Of a stretch of DNA of 64,000 bases, positions 27,126-35,504 are shown one piece after another. The position numbers and the translations under genes were made by a program. Source of the DNA: OM182 bacterium MED-G28 (GTDB lineage Bacteria > Pseudomonadota > Gammaproteobacteria > Pseudomonadales > Pseudohongiellaceae). The notes beneath the pieces are model-generated. The model searched no databases and was not told where the DNA came from. It worked only from the letters and a program-made list of their open reading frames with translations. The stretch lies in contig NTJZ01000004.1 of assembly GCA_002457215.1 (NCBI GenBank), positions 62,001 through 126,000 on the forward strand. The letters run 5' to 3'. Numbering within the stretch: position 1 is the first letter of the stretch; the number at the start of each line of letters is the position of its first letter.

Positions 27126-27632
27126 TTAACACCAAAAACACCAGTGATAGGGTGGGCGAAAATACGTAATGAGACGCCCGCAAATGATAATAACACTCCA
27201 GCATAGCAAGGAAACTGCGGCAATAATTTTGGCGCGACTCAATAGCGAAGCATTTGCATTAGTGACTTTGACCTGGGCTGATGTGGTGGCGTAAAACCAT
27301 AACATATTGAGTCCAGCCAATAACATAAAGAACATTTTTGTCTGGAAAGCCGGATTATAAATATACTGGTCTGGGGACGTGGTTAAAAACATAATTCCTG
27401 TTGTCACATTTAAAAGATAGCCGACAACGCCGAATTTTACTAATTTATGTAATTCTTCATAGGCTATTCCCTTACCAACTCCTAGCATTCTTAAATCGAA
27501 TACACCAACACTGCCGATTAACATACACAAACCAAGAAAATGAATAGACTCTGCTGTAGGCCAACCCCAAGGCGAATTCATAAAAGCATAAATGCCGGAG
27601 CCGTATGAAAAGCCAGAGAGTAAATCAATCAT
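27126..27632 (-). CDS. DUF6644-like four-helix membrane protein (second of a pair)
   Basis: 168 residues with about four to five membrane helices. Seen: AESIHFLGLCMLIGSVGVFDLRMLG, YNPAFQTKMFFMLLAGLNMLWF and a final helix leading to IIICGRLITYF. The H, DLR, NPAFQxKM and GR elements recur in the C-terminal half of the 57425 protein, so the two are homologous. I believe this is the uncharacterised family DUF6644 but cannot verify it. The conserved histidine and GR pattern could reflect heme b binding (inference). Its ATG is two bases from the stop of its partner at 27635, so they are co-translated and probably form a heterodimer. Confidence 0.72.
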   Translation of the reverse strand: MIDLLSGFSYGSGIYAFMNSPWGWPTAESIHFLGLCMLIGSVGVFDLRMLGVGKGIAYEELHKLVKFGVVGYLLNVTTGIMFLTTSPDQYIYNPAFQTKMFFMLLAGLNMLWFYATTSAQVKVTNANASLLSRAKIIAAVSLLCWSVIIICGRLITYFRPPYHWCFWC

Positions 27633-27634
27633 GT

Positions 27635-28126
27635 TTAGAAAAACCGCGATGCCAGCAATACGCTATGGGTATAGGCTAGAAACCGACCTGCAGTAATGGT
27701 AATAACCCAGAGCAGTATTGACGCCATAGCTATTAATTTAAATTTGTGGTGCTCCCTCTCGGTAATGCTACTTCTGTCAAGTCGATTCTGGATCCAGGCT
27801 GCGATAATTAAGCCTATTGTTAAGGCGATAAATTTTAAATAAAAAATAGGATTCGTGAGTGCTTTCGCTGGGTACGCGAGTAACAAACCAGCTCCAGAGA
27901 GAAAAATCACGATCACGCCCATCCAGTGAATCCGATAGAAACGAGAGTAAGGGCTTAGAGCAAATTGTGGCACCCACCCCATCAAGCGAAAGGCGATAGC
28001 GAAGTTAATTCCAACCACAATCGCCATTGCGAGGGAGTGTAGGGTAAGTGTTGAGAAAAAAGCTGCACCGGATTCTCTAAACCAGATGCTTAGCGCAGTC
28101 TCTTCTATGCGTGACAGAGTTTGCAA
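27635..28126 (-). CDS. DUF6644-like four-helix membrane protein (first of a pair)
   Basis: 163 residues, TTG start (no ATG is available before the first helix). Seen: FFSTLTLHSLAMAIVVGINFAIAFRLMGW, NPIFYLKFIALTIGL and a last helix ending ITAGRFLAYTHS. The same H, RxxG, NPxxxxK and GRxxAY landmarks are present in the N-terminal half of the 57425 protein. It is directly upstream of its homologous partner at 27126 and downstream of an aldo/keto reductase gene on the same strand. It probably forms an integral-membrane redox or transport unit; no enzymatic motif is recognised. Confidence 0.7.
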   Translation of the reverse strand: MQTLSRIEETALSIWFRESGAAFFSTLTLHSLAMAIVVGINFAIAFRLMGWVPQFALSPYSRFYRIHWMGVIVIFLSGAGLLLAYPAKALTNPIFYLKFIALTIGLIIAAWIQNRLDRSSITEREHHKFKLIAMASILLWVITITAGRFLAYTHSVLLASRFF

Positions 28127-28159
28127 AGTCTGAATTTTAGCCCTTGGGTAAGTACTTAT

Positions 28160-29074
28160 TTATAACAGAGGATCTATAAATGCTTCCATTTCTGCCCGTA
28201 GTGTAGCATCTGGCAGCCTACCTCTGGCAGCATTTAAATTGTCTTCAGCATGGTAGGGTTTGGTGGTGCCGGGTATAGGAATTGCTCCAGATGAATGTGA
28301 CATAACATACTTTAAGAACACCTGTGCCCAAGATGTCGCATCGATATCTGCAGCCCAATCGGGAAGAGGCCGGTCGCCAACAGCATTAAATAAACGGCCT
28401 CGACCAAAAGGGAGATTAACTAAAACTGCTATGCCCCGGTCTTGAGCTAAGGGCAGTAAGCGATTGCTGGCATTCCGGTTGCCAAGGGAATAATCTACCT
28501 GGACGAAATCTAGTTGATGCTCAGCTAATACTGATTCCATTTCCTCATATTGCCGATCATTAGAAGTAGTAACGCCAATGTAACGAAGACGCCCTTGTTC
28601 TTTTAGCTCTCGCATAGTGCGGAGCTGAATATCTACACCTCGTAAGTTATGTACTTGCATTAATTCAAAACTTTCACCGCCAAGCAGATCGAAAGAGTTC
28701 TCTATACGCTCAATGCCGCGAGCTGCGTCCTCTCGGTCCACTTTTGTGGCCAGCCACAAGTCATCTCGAATGTCTTGCTCATTCATGATGTGACCAATTA
28801 TTTCTTCCGAATTGCCATAATTAGGCGAGGTGTCGATTACTTTACCGCCCCCTTTATGAAAAGCAGCGAAAGTCTCTCTAAAAGCGGTCATCTCTCCGGA
28901 ATCCAAAGAGCCGCGATAGTTTCTACAGCCCATGCCTACGCTAGGTATTTGCTGACCCGAAGAAGGTATGGTGGTCGTATTGAGAGCATTCTGGGCTAAC
29001 AAGTGCCGAGGCAAAGTTGCCCCAGTAGCGATTCCTGCGGCTGATTTTAGAAGGTTGCGGCGGCTAATTGTCAT
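28160..29074 (-). CDS. Tat-exported aldo/keto reductase
   Basis: 304 residues beginning with a twin-arginine signal (SRRNLLKSAAGIATGA, cleavage near HLLAQ). Seen: the AKR barrel with catalytic Asp and Tyr in VIDTSPNYGNSEEIIG, Lys in LATKVDRED and His in MQVHNL, plus AIPIPGTTKP near the C-terminus. All four tetrad positions are present. Export of an NADPH-type enzyme to the periplasm is odd but recurrent in this branch; it implies the cofactor is loaded before export. It leads the operon 28160-27126 with the two membrane proteins. Substrate unknown. Confidence 0.86.
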   Translation of the reverse strand: MTISRRNLLKSAAGIATGATLPRHLLAQNALNTTTIPSSGQQIPSVGMGCRNYRGSLDSGEMTAFRETFAAFHKGGGKVIDTSPNYGNSEEIIGHIMNEQDIRDDLWLATKVDREDAARGIERIENSFDLLGGESFELMQVHNLRGVDIQLRTMRELKEQGRLRYIGVTTSNDRQYEEMESVLAEHQLDFVQVDYSLGNRNASNRLLPLAQDRGIAVLVNLPFGRGRLFNAVGDRPLPDWAADIDATSWAQVFLKYVMSHSSGAIPIPGTTKPYHAEDNLNAARGRLPDATLRAEMEAFIDPLL

Positions 29075-29274
29075 GAGAGTCGTCCTGAATATTTCTTTAG
29101 TCGAAGTTTGGTATAACTTTTAGAATAGACTGAATGGCTCTGATGTTGCGGGCTTTAACAGGATTATGTCAATATAAAATCTGATGACGCGAAGTGATAT
29201 TGCTGTGCTAGTATTCAATGCCTGCAGAACAATTTAGTGCTCGCAGCTAACAATAACAAAGACGGAGTAAGAGC

Positions 29275-30078
29275 ATGCTAAGAATCCGACAGAAGGTGAC
29301 AATTCTTCTCTCAATCCTTGCCCTTTTTAGTGTCACGGGCGGCGTTTATGCCCAGGGTGGTGATATTCCTCGTACAGCTGATGGCAGGCCTGATTTCAAC
29401 GGCATCTGGCAGGCAATGGGCAGCGCCCACTATGATATTGAGCCTCATGCTGCTGATTTTGGTCCAATGTTTGAACTTGGAGCCATTGGTGCAATACCAG
29501 GAGGGTTAGGCATCGTGGAAGGGGGAGAAATTCCTTACACAGCAGCTGCTAGGCAGAAGCAAATGGAAAATAAGGCTAGCTGGTTAGAATTGGATCCAGT
29601 GGTTAAGTGTTATATGCCGGGGATCCCCAGAGCTAATTACCTCCCTTTTCCCTTCCAGATAATACAATCTCCCGAACACGTTGTGTTTGCCTATGAATTC
29701 GCAAGTGCGAGTCGGATCGTCTATGTGGACCAGCCGGATTTTGAAGCGCCAATTTATTCCTGGATGGGACACAACCTGGCATCTTACGAAGGCGATACGC
29801 TAGTAATTGACGTGACTGACCAAGTGCCTGACACCTGGTTTGATCATGCTGGAAATCATCATACTGAATCCTTGCGAGTTACCGAGCGCTTCACTCATTT
29901 GAGTCCCGATGTTGTGATGTATGAGGCAACTTTGGAAGATCCCAATGTCTATACACGTCCGTGGACAGTTAAGTTCCCTTTGTATCGCAGGTTAGAGGAA
30001 AATATGCAGTTGCTCGAGTACAAATGTGTAGAGTTTACTGAGGAGCTGATTTACGGCCATCTGCGTAAAGCGGACTAA
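29275..30078 (+). CDS. Secreted protein of unnamed 'GRPDxxGIW' family (copy 1)
   Basis: 267 residues with a signal peptide (ILLSILALFSVTGGVYAQG). I do not know a named family, but it clearly shares landmarks with the 54648 protein: RTADGRPDFNGIWQ after the signal, a cysteine in DPVVKCYMPGIPR, EGDTLVIDV, RVTERF, DPNVYTRPWT and LEYKCVEF near the end. It is beta-rich in appearance, without membrane helices or catalytic motifs I recognise. It stands alone on the forward strand, with hairpins following at 30108 and 30191. Genes of this kind are multicopy in this window (see 54648 and 63907). Confidence 0.65.
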   Translation: MLRIRQKVTILLSILALFSVTGGVYAQGGDIPRTADGRPDFNGIWQAMGSAHYDIEPHAADFGPMFELGAIGAIPGGLGIVEGGEIPYTAAARQKQMENKASWLELDPVVKCYMPGIPRANYLPFPFQIIQSPEHVVFAYEFASASRIVYVDQPDFEAPIYSWMGHNLASYEGDTLVIDVTDQVPDTWFDHAGNHHTESLRVTERFTHLSPDVVMYEATLEDPNVYTRPWTVKFPLYRRLEENMQLLEYKCVEFTEELIYGHLRKAD

Positions 30079-30436
30079 TGGTGTAGTTGAACTAGCAGAG
30101 GAAAGCGCCCTGGCGTATGCCCCGTCAGGGTCAATGATAAGTTATTGATGCAACGTTTGAGACTGCTTTAAGGTGGTTGATATAAGCCCGCCCTTGAATA
30201 GGGTTTTTTTTGTGGAAAGTTTATAGGCTGAGGATTGCATTATCGTTTGTAAAAAATGCTCCCATGCTCAGCACCTCAAAGATCATGAAGAATGTTAAAA
30301 TCCATATCGCAGATACAGTCAAAAACTACCGAGAGATTAATTTGAAAAGCTTCTTTAGCTTCAGCAACGTTACCCTCCATATTTTCGCGTCGAACGCCGA
30401 GCAAAAAATTTTTAATAGAAATATCAATGGAATGTC
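30079..30436. other. Intergenic region downstream of the unnamed secreted protein
   Basis: About 360 bases. It holds an 8-bp hairpin at 30108-30130 (CCCTGGCG / CGTCAGGG, one wobble) and a T-tract hairpin at 30191-30211. The short ORF from 30210 has no ribosome binding site, no recognisable motif and atypical composition, and is not called a gene. The promoter of the nitronate monooxygenase is presumably in the last 150 bases. Confidence 0.5.
30191..30211 (+). terminator. Weak intrinsic terminator candidate
   Basis: CCCT-TGAAT-AGGG at 30191-30203 is a four-base-pair stem directly followed by eight T residues (30204-30211). The stem is short, so termination may be partial; the larger hairpin at 30108-30130 lies upstream and lacks a T run. 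It would end transcription from the 29275 gene. Confidence 0.4.
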
Positions 30437-31564
30437 ATGAAGTCATCCATTTGTGATCTATTAGATATCGAATTTCCATTAATAGCTTTTAGCCATTGCC
30501 GAGATGTAGTCGTAGAAGTATCAAAAGCTGGCGGCTTTGGTGTGTTGGGGGCTGCCCGATATACTGCGGAATCGTTAGAAGTAGAGCTCAACTGGATCGA
30601 TGAGAACATTCAAGGTAAACCTTATGGGGTTGATCTGATTGCTCCTACCAGTATGGCCGTCACCGAAGAAAATGATTCTCCCGAAGAAATAAGAAAGCGA
30701 GTGCCCCAGGGGCACAAAGATTTTGCTAGTGGCATACTAGAACGTCATGGTATTGATGCCGCTGATATCTATTCAGAGCATTATGATCGGAGCTCATTCT
30801 TAACTAAAGGTAAAGCAGACAATATTATCGACGTTGCGTTTTCTCACCCGATTAAGCTCATAGCCAATGCATTAGGCGTGCCTCCCACCTATATGATAGA
30901 CATTGCAAGACAGAATGGAGTTGCAACTGCAGCTCTGATAGGAACCTGCGAACACGCTATTAAGCAAGTGGAGGCGGGTGTTGATATCTTGGTTGCCTCT
31001 GGTACGGAAGCAGGTGGACATTGTGGAGATGTTTCAACGATGGTTTTGATTCCGGAGGTCTGTAGTGCGGTAGAAGGATCAGGTGTCCCAATTCTTGCTG
31101 CCGGAGGAATAGTTACTGGCAGACAGATGGCAGCCTGCATGGCAATGGGGGCTTCTGGCGCCTGGACCGGTTCTGTCTGGCTTACCTCTGCAGAGTCTGA
31201 TCTAACCCCAGTATTGAAAGAGAAAATGCTAAGAGCCTCGTCTCGTGAGACTGTGCGTTCTCGATCGAGAACAGGTAAACATTCCAGGCAGTTGCGTTCG
31301 CCCTGGACTGAGGCTTGGGAAACAGAGGCGGCACCAGAGCCATTGCCGATGCCCTTGCAATCTCAAGTAACAGAAATACCACTGGCGAAAGTTTCCAAGT
31401 TAGCAGAAGTGGGGCATGATGGCGCCAAACAACTTGCGACCTCATGGGTAGGTCAAGGCGTAGGATTAATGCGAAACACACAATCCAGCAAAGCTATCGT
31501 ATATGAGTTTATGCAAGACTATTTGAAGGCCAGTGAAAGACTATCTTTCAGTTTGGAAGAGTAA
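30437..31564 (+). CDS. Nitronate monooxygenase / 2-nitropropane dioxygenase family
   Basis: FMN TIM-barrel enzyme of 375 residues. Seen: N-terminal LDIEFPLIAFSHCRDVVVEVSKAGGFGVLGA, GTEAGGHCGDVSTMVLIPEV near 190-210 (with the GGHxG element whose histidine is the family base) and PILAAGGIVTGRQMAACMAMGASGAWTG, the FMN-phosphate site. It oxidises alkyl nitronates, or in class variants acts as an enoyl reductase. The long helical insert after 150 and the C-terminal region are as in the actinobacterial-type long forms. A monocistronic gene, convergent with the M20 peptidase. Confidence 0.88.
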   Translation: MKSSICDLLDIEFPLIAFSHCRDVVVEVSKAGGFGVLGAARYTAESLEVELNWIDENIQGKPYGVDLIAPTSMAVTEENDSPEEIRKRVPQGHKDFASGILERHGIDAADIYSEHYDRSSFLTKGKADNIIDVAFSHPIKLIANALGVPPTYMIDIARQNGVATAALIGTCEHAIKQVEAGVDILVASGTEAGGHCGDVSTMVLIPEVCSAVEGSGVPILAAGGIVTGRQMAACMAMGASGAWTGSVWLTSAESDLTPVLKEKMLRASSRETVRSRSRTGKHSRQLRSPWTEAWETEAAPEPLPMPLQSQVTEIPLAKVSKLAEVGHDGAKQLATSWVGQGVGLMRNTQSSKAIVYEFMQDYLKASERLSFSLEE

Positions 31565-31599
31565 AAACTGAGCTCGAATAATCAGCTAGATTTATTGTA

Positions 31600-32937
31600 T
31601 TAGTCACCGAGTTCTTCGAGTAGTGGCTCAGTAAATCCGTCTATTCCGGCGAGGGCTAAGGTTATTAGCAACGCAGTTTGTGGACCTAGATGTGAATTTA
31701 TGGGTATAAACCATTCTCCGGGAGAATGAACACCGCCTCCATTTCCGCCGCCGGCAATAGTGATTGCTGGAATTCCTAGTGACATCGGCACATTTGAGTC
31801 AGTGCTGGAGATGCTTAGCTCCTGCAGTTCAATGCCAATCTTGTCGAACGCCAGCGCAGCTACCTGCACAATAGCGCTTTCAGTGGGTGTTTTACCTACT
31901 GGGCGGTCGCCGATCAAATTAAACTCTACTGAAATTTGACCGTTGTTCCAGCGGGCATTCTCTTCTGCCACTGCTGCATTTGCTGCATCTTTCGCTTTTT
32001 GCTCAAGTAGGGCTAGTTCCTCGCGATCGTTAGAGCGCAAGTCGATTGCAAATATTCCATCGGCAGCGATTGAATTCACTGAGGTTCCACCCTCCACCGT
32101 GCCTACAGTAAAAGTTGTCTTTGGATAACTAGGTGTTTCAAATTCGGAAATCTTAGCGATGGCTCGACCCATAGCATGGATCGCGCTAGCCATGCCGAAT
32201 GCACCAAAAGAATGTCCTCCAGGTCCTTTAAAGTGGAACTCGAATCTGCGACTACCAGTTCCTCCTGTGGTAATTCGGCGTAATCGAACACCATCAACTG
32301 AAACAAAGCCATCAATATTTGGGTGGTCACGGAAAATTGCTTTTATGCCCCTTAAATCACCGCGACCTTCTTCTCCAACATTGCCCGCGAACATAATATC
32401 GCCAACGGTGTTAAGGCCACTTTCATTTAAGGCGCTAATTAAAGATAAAAGGACGGCAAGGCCTCTAGTGTCGTCTCCAATTCCTGGCGCATAGTAGCGC
32501 CCAGCTCGTAACTCAACTGTGGTATCAACACCTTCAGGAAAAACTGTGTCGAGATGTGCGGCAATTAAAAATGTGGGGCCATCACCGATGCCTTTACGAA
32601 TACCAATTACATTGCCTTCGGTATCAATGTAGGCGTCAGGCAAGCCTCTTGCTTGCATTTGCTTCAAATAATACTCTGCTCGAGCTTGCTCCTTAAAAGG
32701 AGGCGCCGGAATCTCAGTTAGGCGAAATTGCTCGCGAATATTTTCAGGCTCTGTTTCGAGGATGCGTTGCAACATTGTTTGTACTTGATTGTTAGCACTA
32801 ACTTGTTGAAATGTAGAGTCGACATCTTCTTCGATAGGAACAACATCTTGTTGTGCATGCGCGGATCCTAAAAGAAGACAGGCAACAAACATAGTAAGTA
32901 GGCACAAGAGAGGTCTAGCTCGCTCATCAATAATCAT
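31600..32937 (-). CDS. Secreted M20-family metallopeptidase
   Basis: 445 residues with a signal peptide (LLCLLTMFVACLLLGSAHAQ). Seen: di-zinc site motifs AAHLDTVFP (His ligand and Asp), GIGDDTRGLA (bridging Asp), NVGEEGRGD (catalytic Glu and ligand Glu), FVSVDG with a later Asp, and C-terminal GGGVHSPGEWF with the last His. The dimerisation domain includes GPGGHSFGAFG. It is related to PepT/CPG2-type exopeptidases or amidohydrolases; exported forms cleave dipeptides or acylated amino acids in the periplasm. It lies downstream of the secreted chorismate mutase gene on the same strand. Confidence 0.9.
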   Translation of the reverse strand: MIIDERARPLLCLLTMFVACLLLGSAHAQQDVVPIEEDVDSTFQQVSANNQVQTMLQRILETEPENIREQFRLTEIPAPPFKEQARAEYYLKQMQARGLPDAYIDTEGNVIGIRKGIGDGPTFLIAAHLDTVFPEGVDTTVELRAGRYYAPGIGDDTRGLAVLLSLISALNESGLNTVGDIMFAGNVGEEGRGDLRGIKAIFRDHPNIDGFVSVDGVRLRRITTGGTGSRRFEFHFKGPGGHSFGAFGMASAIHAMGRAIAKISEFETPSYPKTTFTVGTVEGGTSVNSIAADGIFAIDLRSNDREELALLEQKAKDAANAAVAEENARWNNGQISVEFNLIGDRPVGKTPTESAIVQVAALAFDKIGIELQELSISSTDSNVPMSLGIPAITIAGGGNGGGVHSPGEWFIPINSHLGPQTALLITLALAGIDGFTEPLLEELGD

Positions 32938-33001
32938 TAATTTATCCAGCTAAAGATCTAATCGAGAGTAACTTTTTCGAAATCATCAAAATATCGTGGC
33001 A

Positions 33002-33547
33002 TTATTCAGATCTTACCAAAAGGAGGCTGTCGAATAATAGATCCACTTCTGCTGCGGAAATCTTGTTAACTGACATGTGTAGCTGAAAGCTTGCTCGCAA
33101 TGACTCCCCAATTCTTCCCTCATGACTCAGTAAAAGGGCCAATTCTTTAACGATTTCGTCGCCGAGCTCCGTAAGCTTTGGTCGGATTTGATTTGGTAGA
33201 TCTGGAATAGGTTTCGAAATAGGTGAACTTAACCAGTCGGCCAAACTTCGGTATTGGATAGCTTTGGCGACGTTAATTTGTGTAATAAAGAAATTTTCAA
33301 TGGAATCTCCGATTAACCCCTGTGACTCTGCGGCAAGAACAGCATTCTCAATCACAACCTCCTCTCGTGGTAAATCTTCGACTGGTAAGCCGTTTACAGA
33401 TTTATACATCGCAACATCTTCCATGTGTTTTAGTCGCTCATTGATTAGCTGGAAAGCAGTTATAGTCTCAGGTTGGGCGGCGGCTGGTTGCCAAAGTAAC
33501 AGAATTAAACTGGCCAGTAATGGAAATCGAAGTAGCAAATTGCGCAT
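33002..33547 (-). CDS. Secreted chorismate mutase (AroQ gamma class)
   Basis: 181 residues from the ATG at 33547, which directly begins a signal peptide (LLLRFPLLASLILLLW...AAAQ); an in-frame ATG at 33598 would add 17 residues. Seen in the mature part: INERLKHMEDVAMYKSVNG with Arg38 and Lys49, VEDLPRE with Asp58, Arg61 and Glu62, and FFITQINVAKAIQY with Gln90 and Lys95. These match the active-site pattern of periplasmic *AroQ enzymes such as that of M. tuberculosis. The reaction is chorismate to prephenate, here outside the cytoplasm. No cyclohexadienyl dehydratase is adjacent. It precedes the M20 peptidase on the same strand. Confidence 0.86.
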   Translation of the reverse strand: MRNLLLRFPLLASLILLLWQPAAAQPETITAFQLINERLKHMEDVAMYKSVNGLPVEDLPREEVVIENAVLAAESQGLIGDSIENFFITQINVAKAIQYRSLADWLSSPISKPIPDLPNQIRPKLTELGDEIVKELALLLSHEGRIGESLRASFQLHMSVNKISAAEVDLLFDSLLLVRSE

Positions 33548-33671
33548 CGGCAGGGCGGACAAGAGGTTTGTTGGGTTATTACGGTGATTATTCAGCATTT
33601 GATGGCAAATTATCTTAGCTTAAGTCTTTACATTATAATCATTAGTGTGGTCGAAAAAACTAAGTATTTAA

Positions 33672-35408
33672 ATGGCAAAAGTTAACGTGATAACTACAAA
33701 AATAGCAGGAATCAAGGCAATCAAAAGAATTAAAGTGGGTGAAGGAAAAGTTGCAAGCAGCATTTTTTTGGCGCTCTTTGTACCTGTATTATTAGCTTCA
33801 TGTTCTGATAAATCTTTGGTGGCCGGGATAGAGCCAGTTCTTCCAGAGCGACCGAATATACTTTGGCTTGTAGCCGAAGATTTAAGCCCGATTATTCCAC
33901 CTTTTGGTGATTATACAGTCGAAACTCCTAATTTAAGTCGTCTTGCGGCTGAAGGTGTGCGTTATTCGCGAGTTTTTTCAACGTCAGGGGTCTGTGCCCC
34001 GAGTAGGGCGACAATCGCAACCGGGCTCTATCAAAATCGTATTGGAGCCCATCACATGCGCACTACCAGCGTTGTTGATGAAGGTCCAGCAGGGCTAATG
34101 CCCTATGAGGCGGTTCCTCCTGCCCAAGTAAAAATGCACAGTCAATATTTTCGTGAAATAGGCTATTTCACCTCAAATAATGCAAAAGAAGATTATCAGT
34201 TTAGGAAGCCTCTCACTGCATGGGATGAAAGTAATTCAGATGCACACTGGCGCAATAGAGCGCCAGGTCAACCCTTTTTCTCAATCTTCAATTTTGGTAT
34301 TACTCATGAATCTCAAGTTTGGGCTCAGCAAGAAAATCCACTTCTCGTCTCTGAAAATTTGGACGTGCCGGTGCCGCCTTATTTGCCTTCAACCGATATT
34401 GCTTTGCGCGATATTAGACAGGTTTACAGCAATATTGTGGCAATGGATCAACAGATCGGCAATGTTCTCGATCAACTCGAAGAGGATAATTTGTTAGATA
34501 GTACCATTATCTTTTTCTATAGCGATCACGGAGGGCCATTACCACGACAAAAGCGTTTGTTATACGATTCCGGTACTCATTTGCCAATGATTATTCGATA
34601 TCCAGATGGCTGGCGTTCTGGTGAAGTTGATGATCAGCTCATCAGTTTTGTAGATTTTAAATCTACTGCATTGTCATTGGCTGGTATTAGGCCTCCAAAT
34701 TATGTTGATGGCCGAGCATTTATAGGAAAATTTTCAAATACTCCAAAGCGGCGATATGTGCACAGTGCTGCCGACCGGTTTGATAATCAATACGATACAA
34801 TTCGTGCGGTTAGAGACTCCCGTTTTAAATACTTACGTAATTATAATCTTGATAAACCTTATTATCTGCCTTTACCCTATCGGGAGCAGATGGCAATAAT
34901 GCAAGAGCTATTGCGACTTGAGGAAAGTGGTAGCCTAAATGAAATTCAAGCTCAATGGTTTCGATCTCAAAAATCACCTGAAGAACTTTTCGACGTCGAT
35001 AATGACCCTTATGAGTTGAGAAACTTAGCTGATGACCCTCATTATGCTGATAAGTTAGTTGAGTTACGTACCGAAATGGATTTCTGGCTAGGCCAAATTA
35101 ATGACTTGGGTTTTATGCCGGAGCTAGAATTGATTGAAAAACTTTGGGCTGACGGTAATCAGCCGAAAACTAAATCGCCTAGCATCAGTGAACAAAATGG
35201 GATGGTGCGGCTATCAAGCGAGACTGTGGGTGCAAACATTGCTTATCAAATAACGTCAGTTGAAGAGGACCTTCCTGCTGAAAAATTCAGCAACCCATGG
35301 CAAGTCTATACCCGTCCTATTCTTTTGGCGGCAGATGAGCAACTTTTTGTGCTTGCTCATCGAATCGGGTTTGCTCCGAGCGAGCAGGTCATCTACCGAC
35401 GAAATTAA
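33672..35408 (+). CDS. Sulfatase, probable lipoprotein
   Basis: 578 residues. Seen: a hydrophobic segment ending LLASC (lipobox, Cys about 43), then type I sulfatase motifs: NILWLVAEDLSP with a metal-binding Asp, GVCAPSRATIATGLY with Cys108 of the C-x-P-S-R formylglycine site, FFYSDHGGPLPRQKR with Asp/His ligands, and SGTHLPMIIRYP with a late metal or sulfate residue. The C-terminal about 80 residues resemble the beta-hexosaminidase C-terminal (HEX_C-like) fold. Activation needs conversion of Cys108 by a formylglycine-generating enzyme, which is not in this window. It hydrolyses sulfate esters outside the cytoplasm, plausibly on marine polysaccharides; the substrate is unknown. Confidence 0.88.
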   Translation: MAKVNVITTKIAGIKAIKRIKVGEGKVASSIFLALFVPVLLASCSDKSLVAGIEPVLPERPNILWLVAEDLSPIIPPFGDYTVETPNLSRLAAEGVRYSRVFSTSGVCAPSRATIATGLYQNRIGAHHMRTTSVVDEGPAGLMPYEAVPPAQVKMHSQYFREIGYFTSNNAKEDYQFRKPLTAWDESNSDAHWRNRAPGQPFFSIFNFGITHESQVWAQQENPLLVSENLDVPVPPYLPSTDIALRDIRQVYSNIVAMDQQIGNVLDQLEEDNLLDSTIIFFYSDHGGPLPRQKRLLYDSGTHLPMIIRYPDGWRSGEVDDQLISFVDFKSTALSLAGIRPPNYVDGRAFIGKFSNTPKRRYVHSAADRFDNQYDTIRAVRDSRFKYLRNYNLDKPYYLPLPYREQMAIMQELLRLEESGSLNEIQAQWFRSQKSPEELFDVDNDPYELRNLADDPHYADKLVELRTEMDFWLGQINDLGFMPELELIEKLWADGNQPKTKSPSISEQNGMVRLSSETVGANIAYQITSVEEDLPAEKFSNPWQVYTRPILLAADEQLFVLAHRIGFAPSEQVIYRRN

Positions 35409-35504
35409 AAAATATCATACAACTTATTTAAATTTTCCTCTGAAAACTTCCCTCATCTAAGCTCGTATAATTCTGACCCCAGGTGCTCGGAGAGAGACTG
35501 GCGC

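Noticed and set aside
30210..30440. 76-codon forward ORF before the nitronate monooxygenase
   Set aside because: No ribosome binding site, no recognisable motif, Lys/Asn-rich composition typical of AT-rich noncoding DNA, and it overlaps the start of a real gene.
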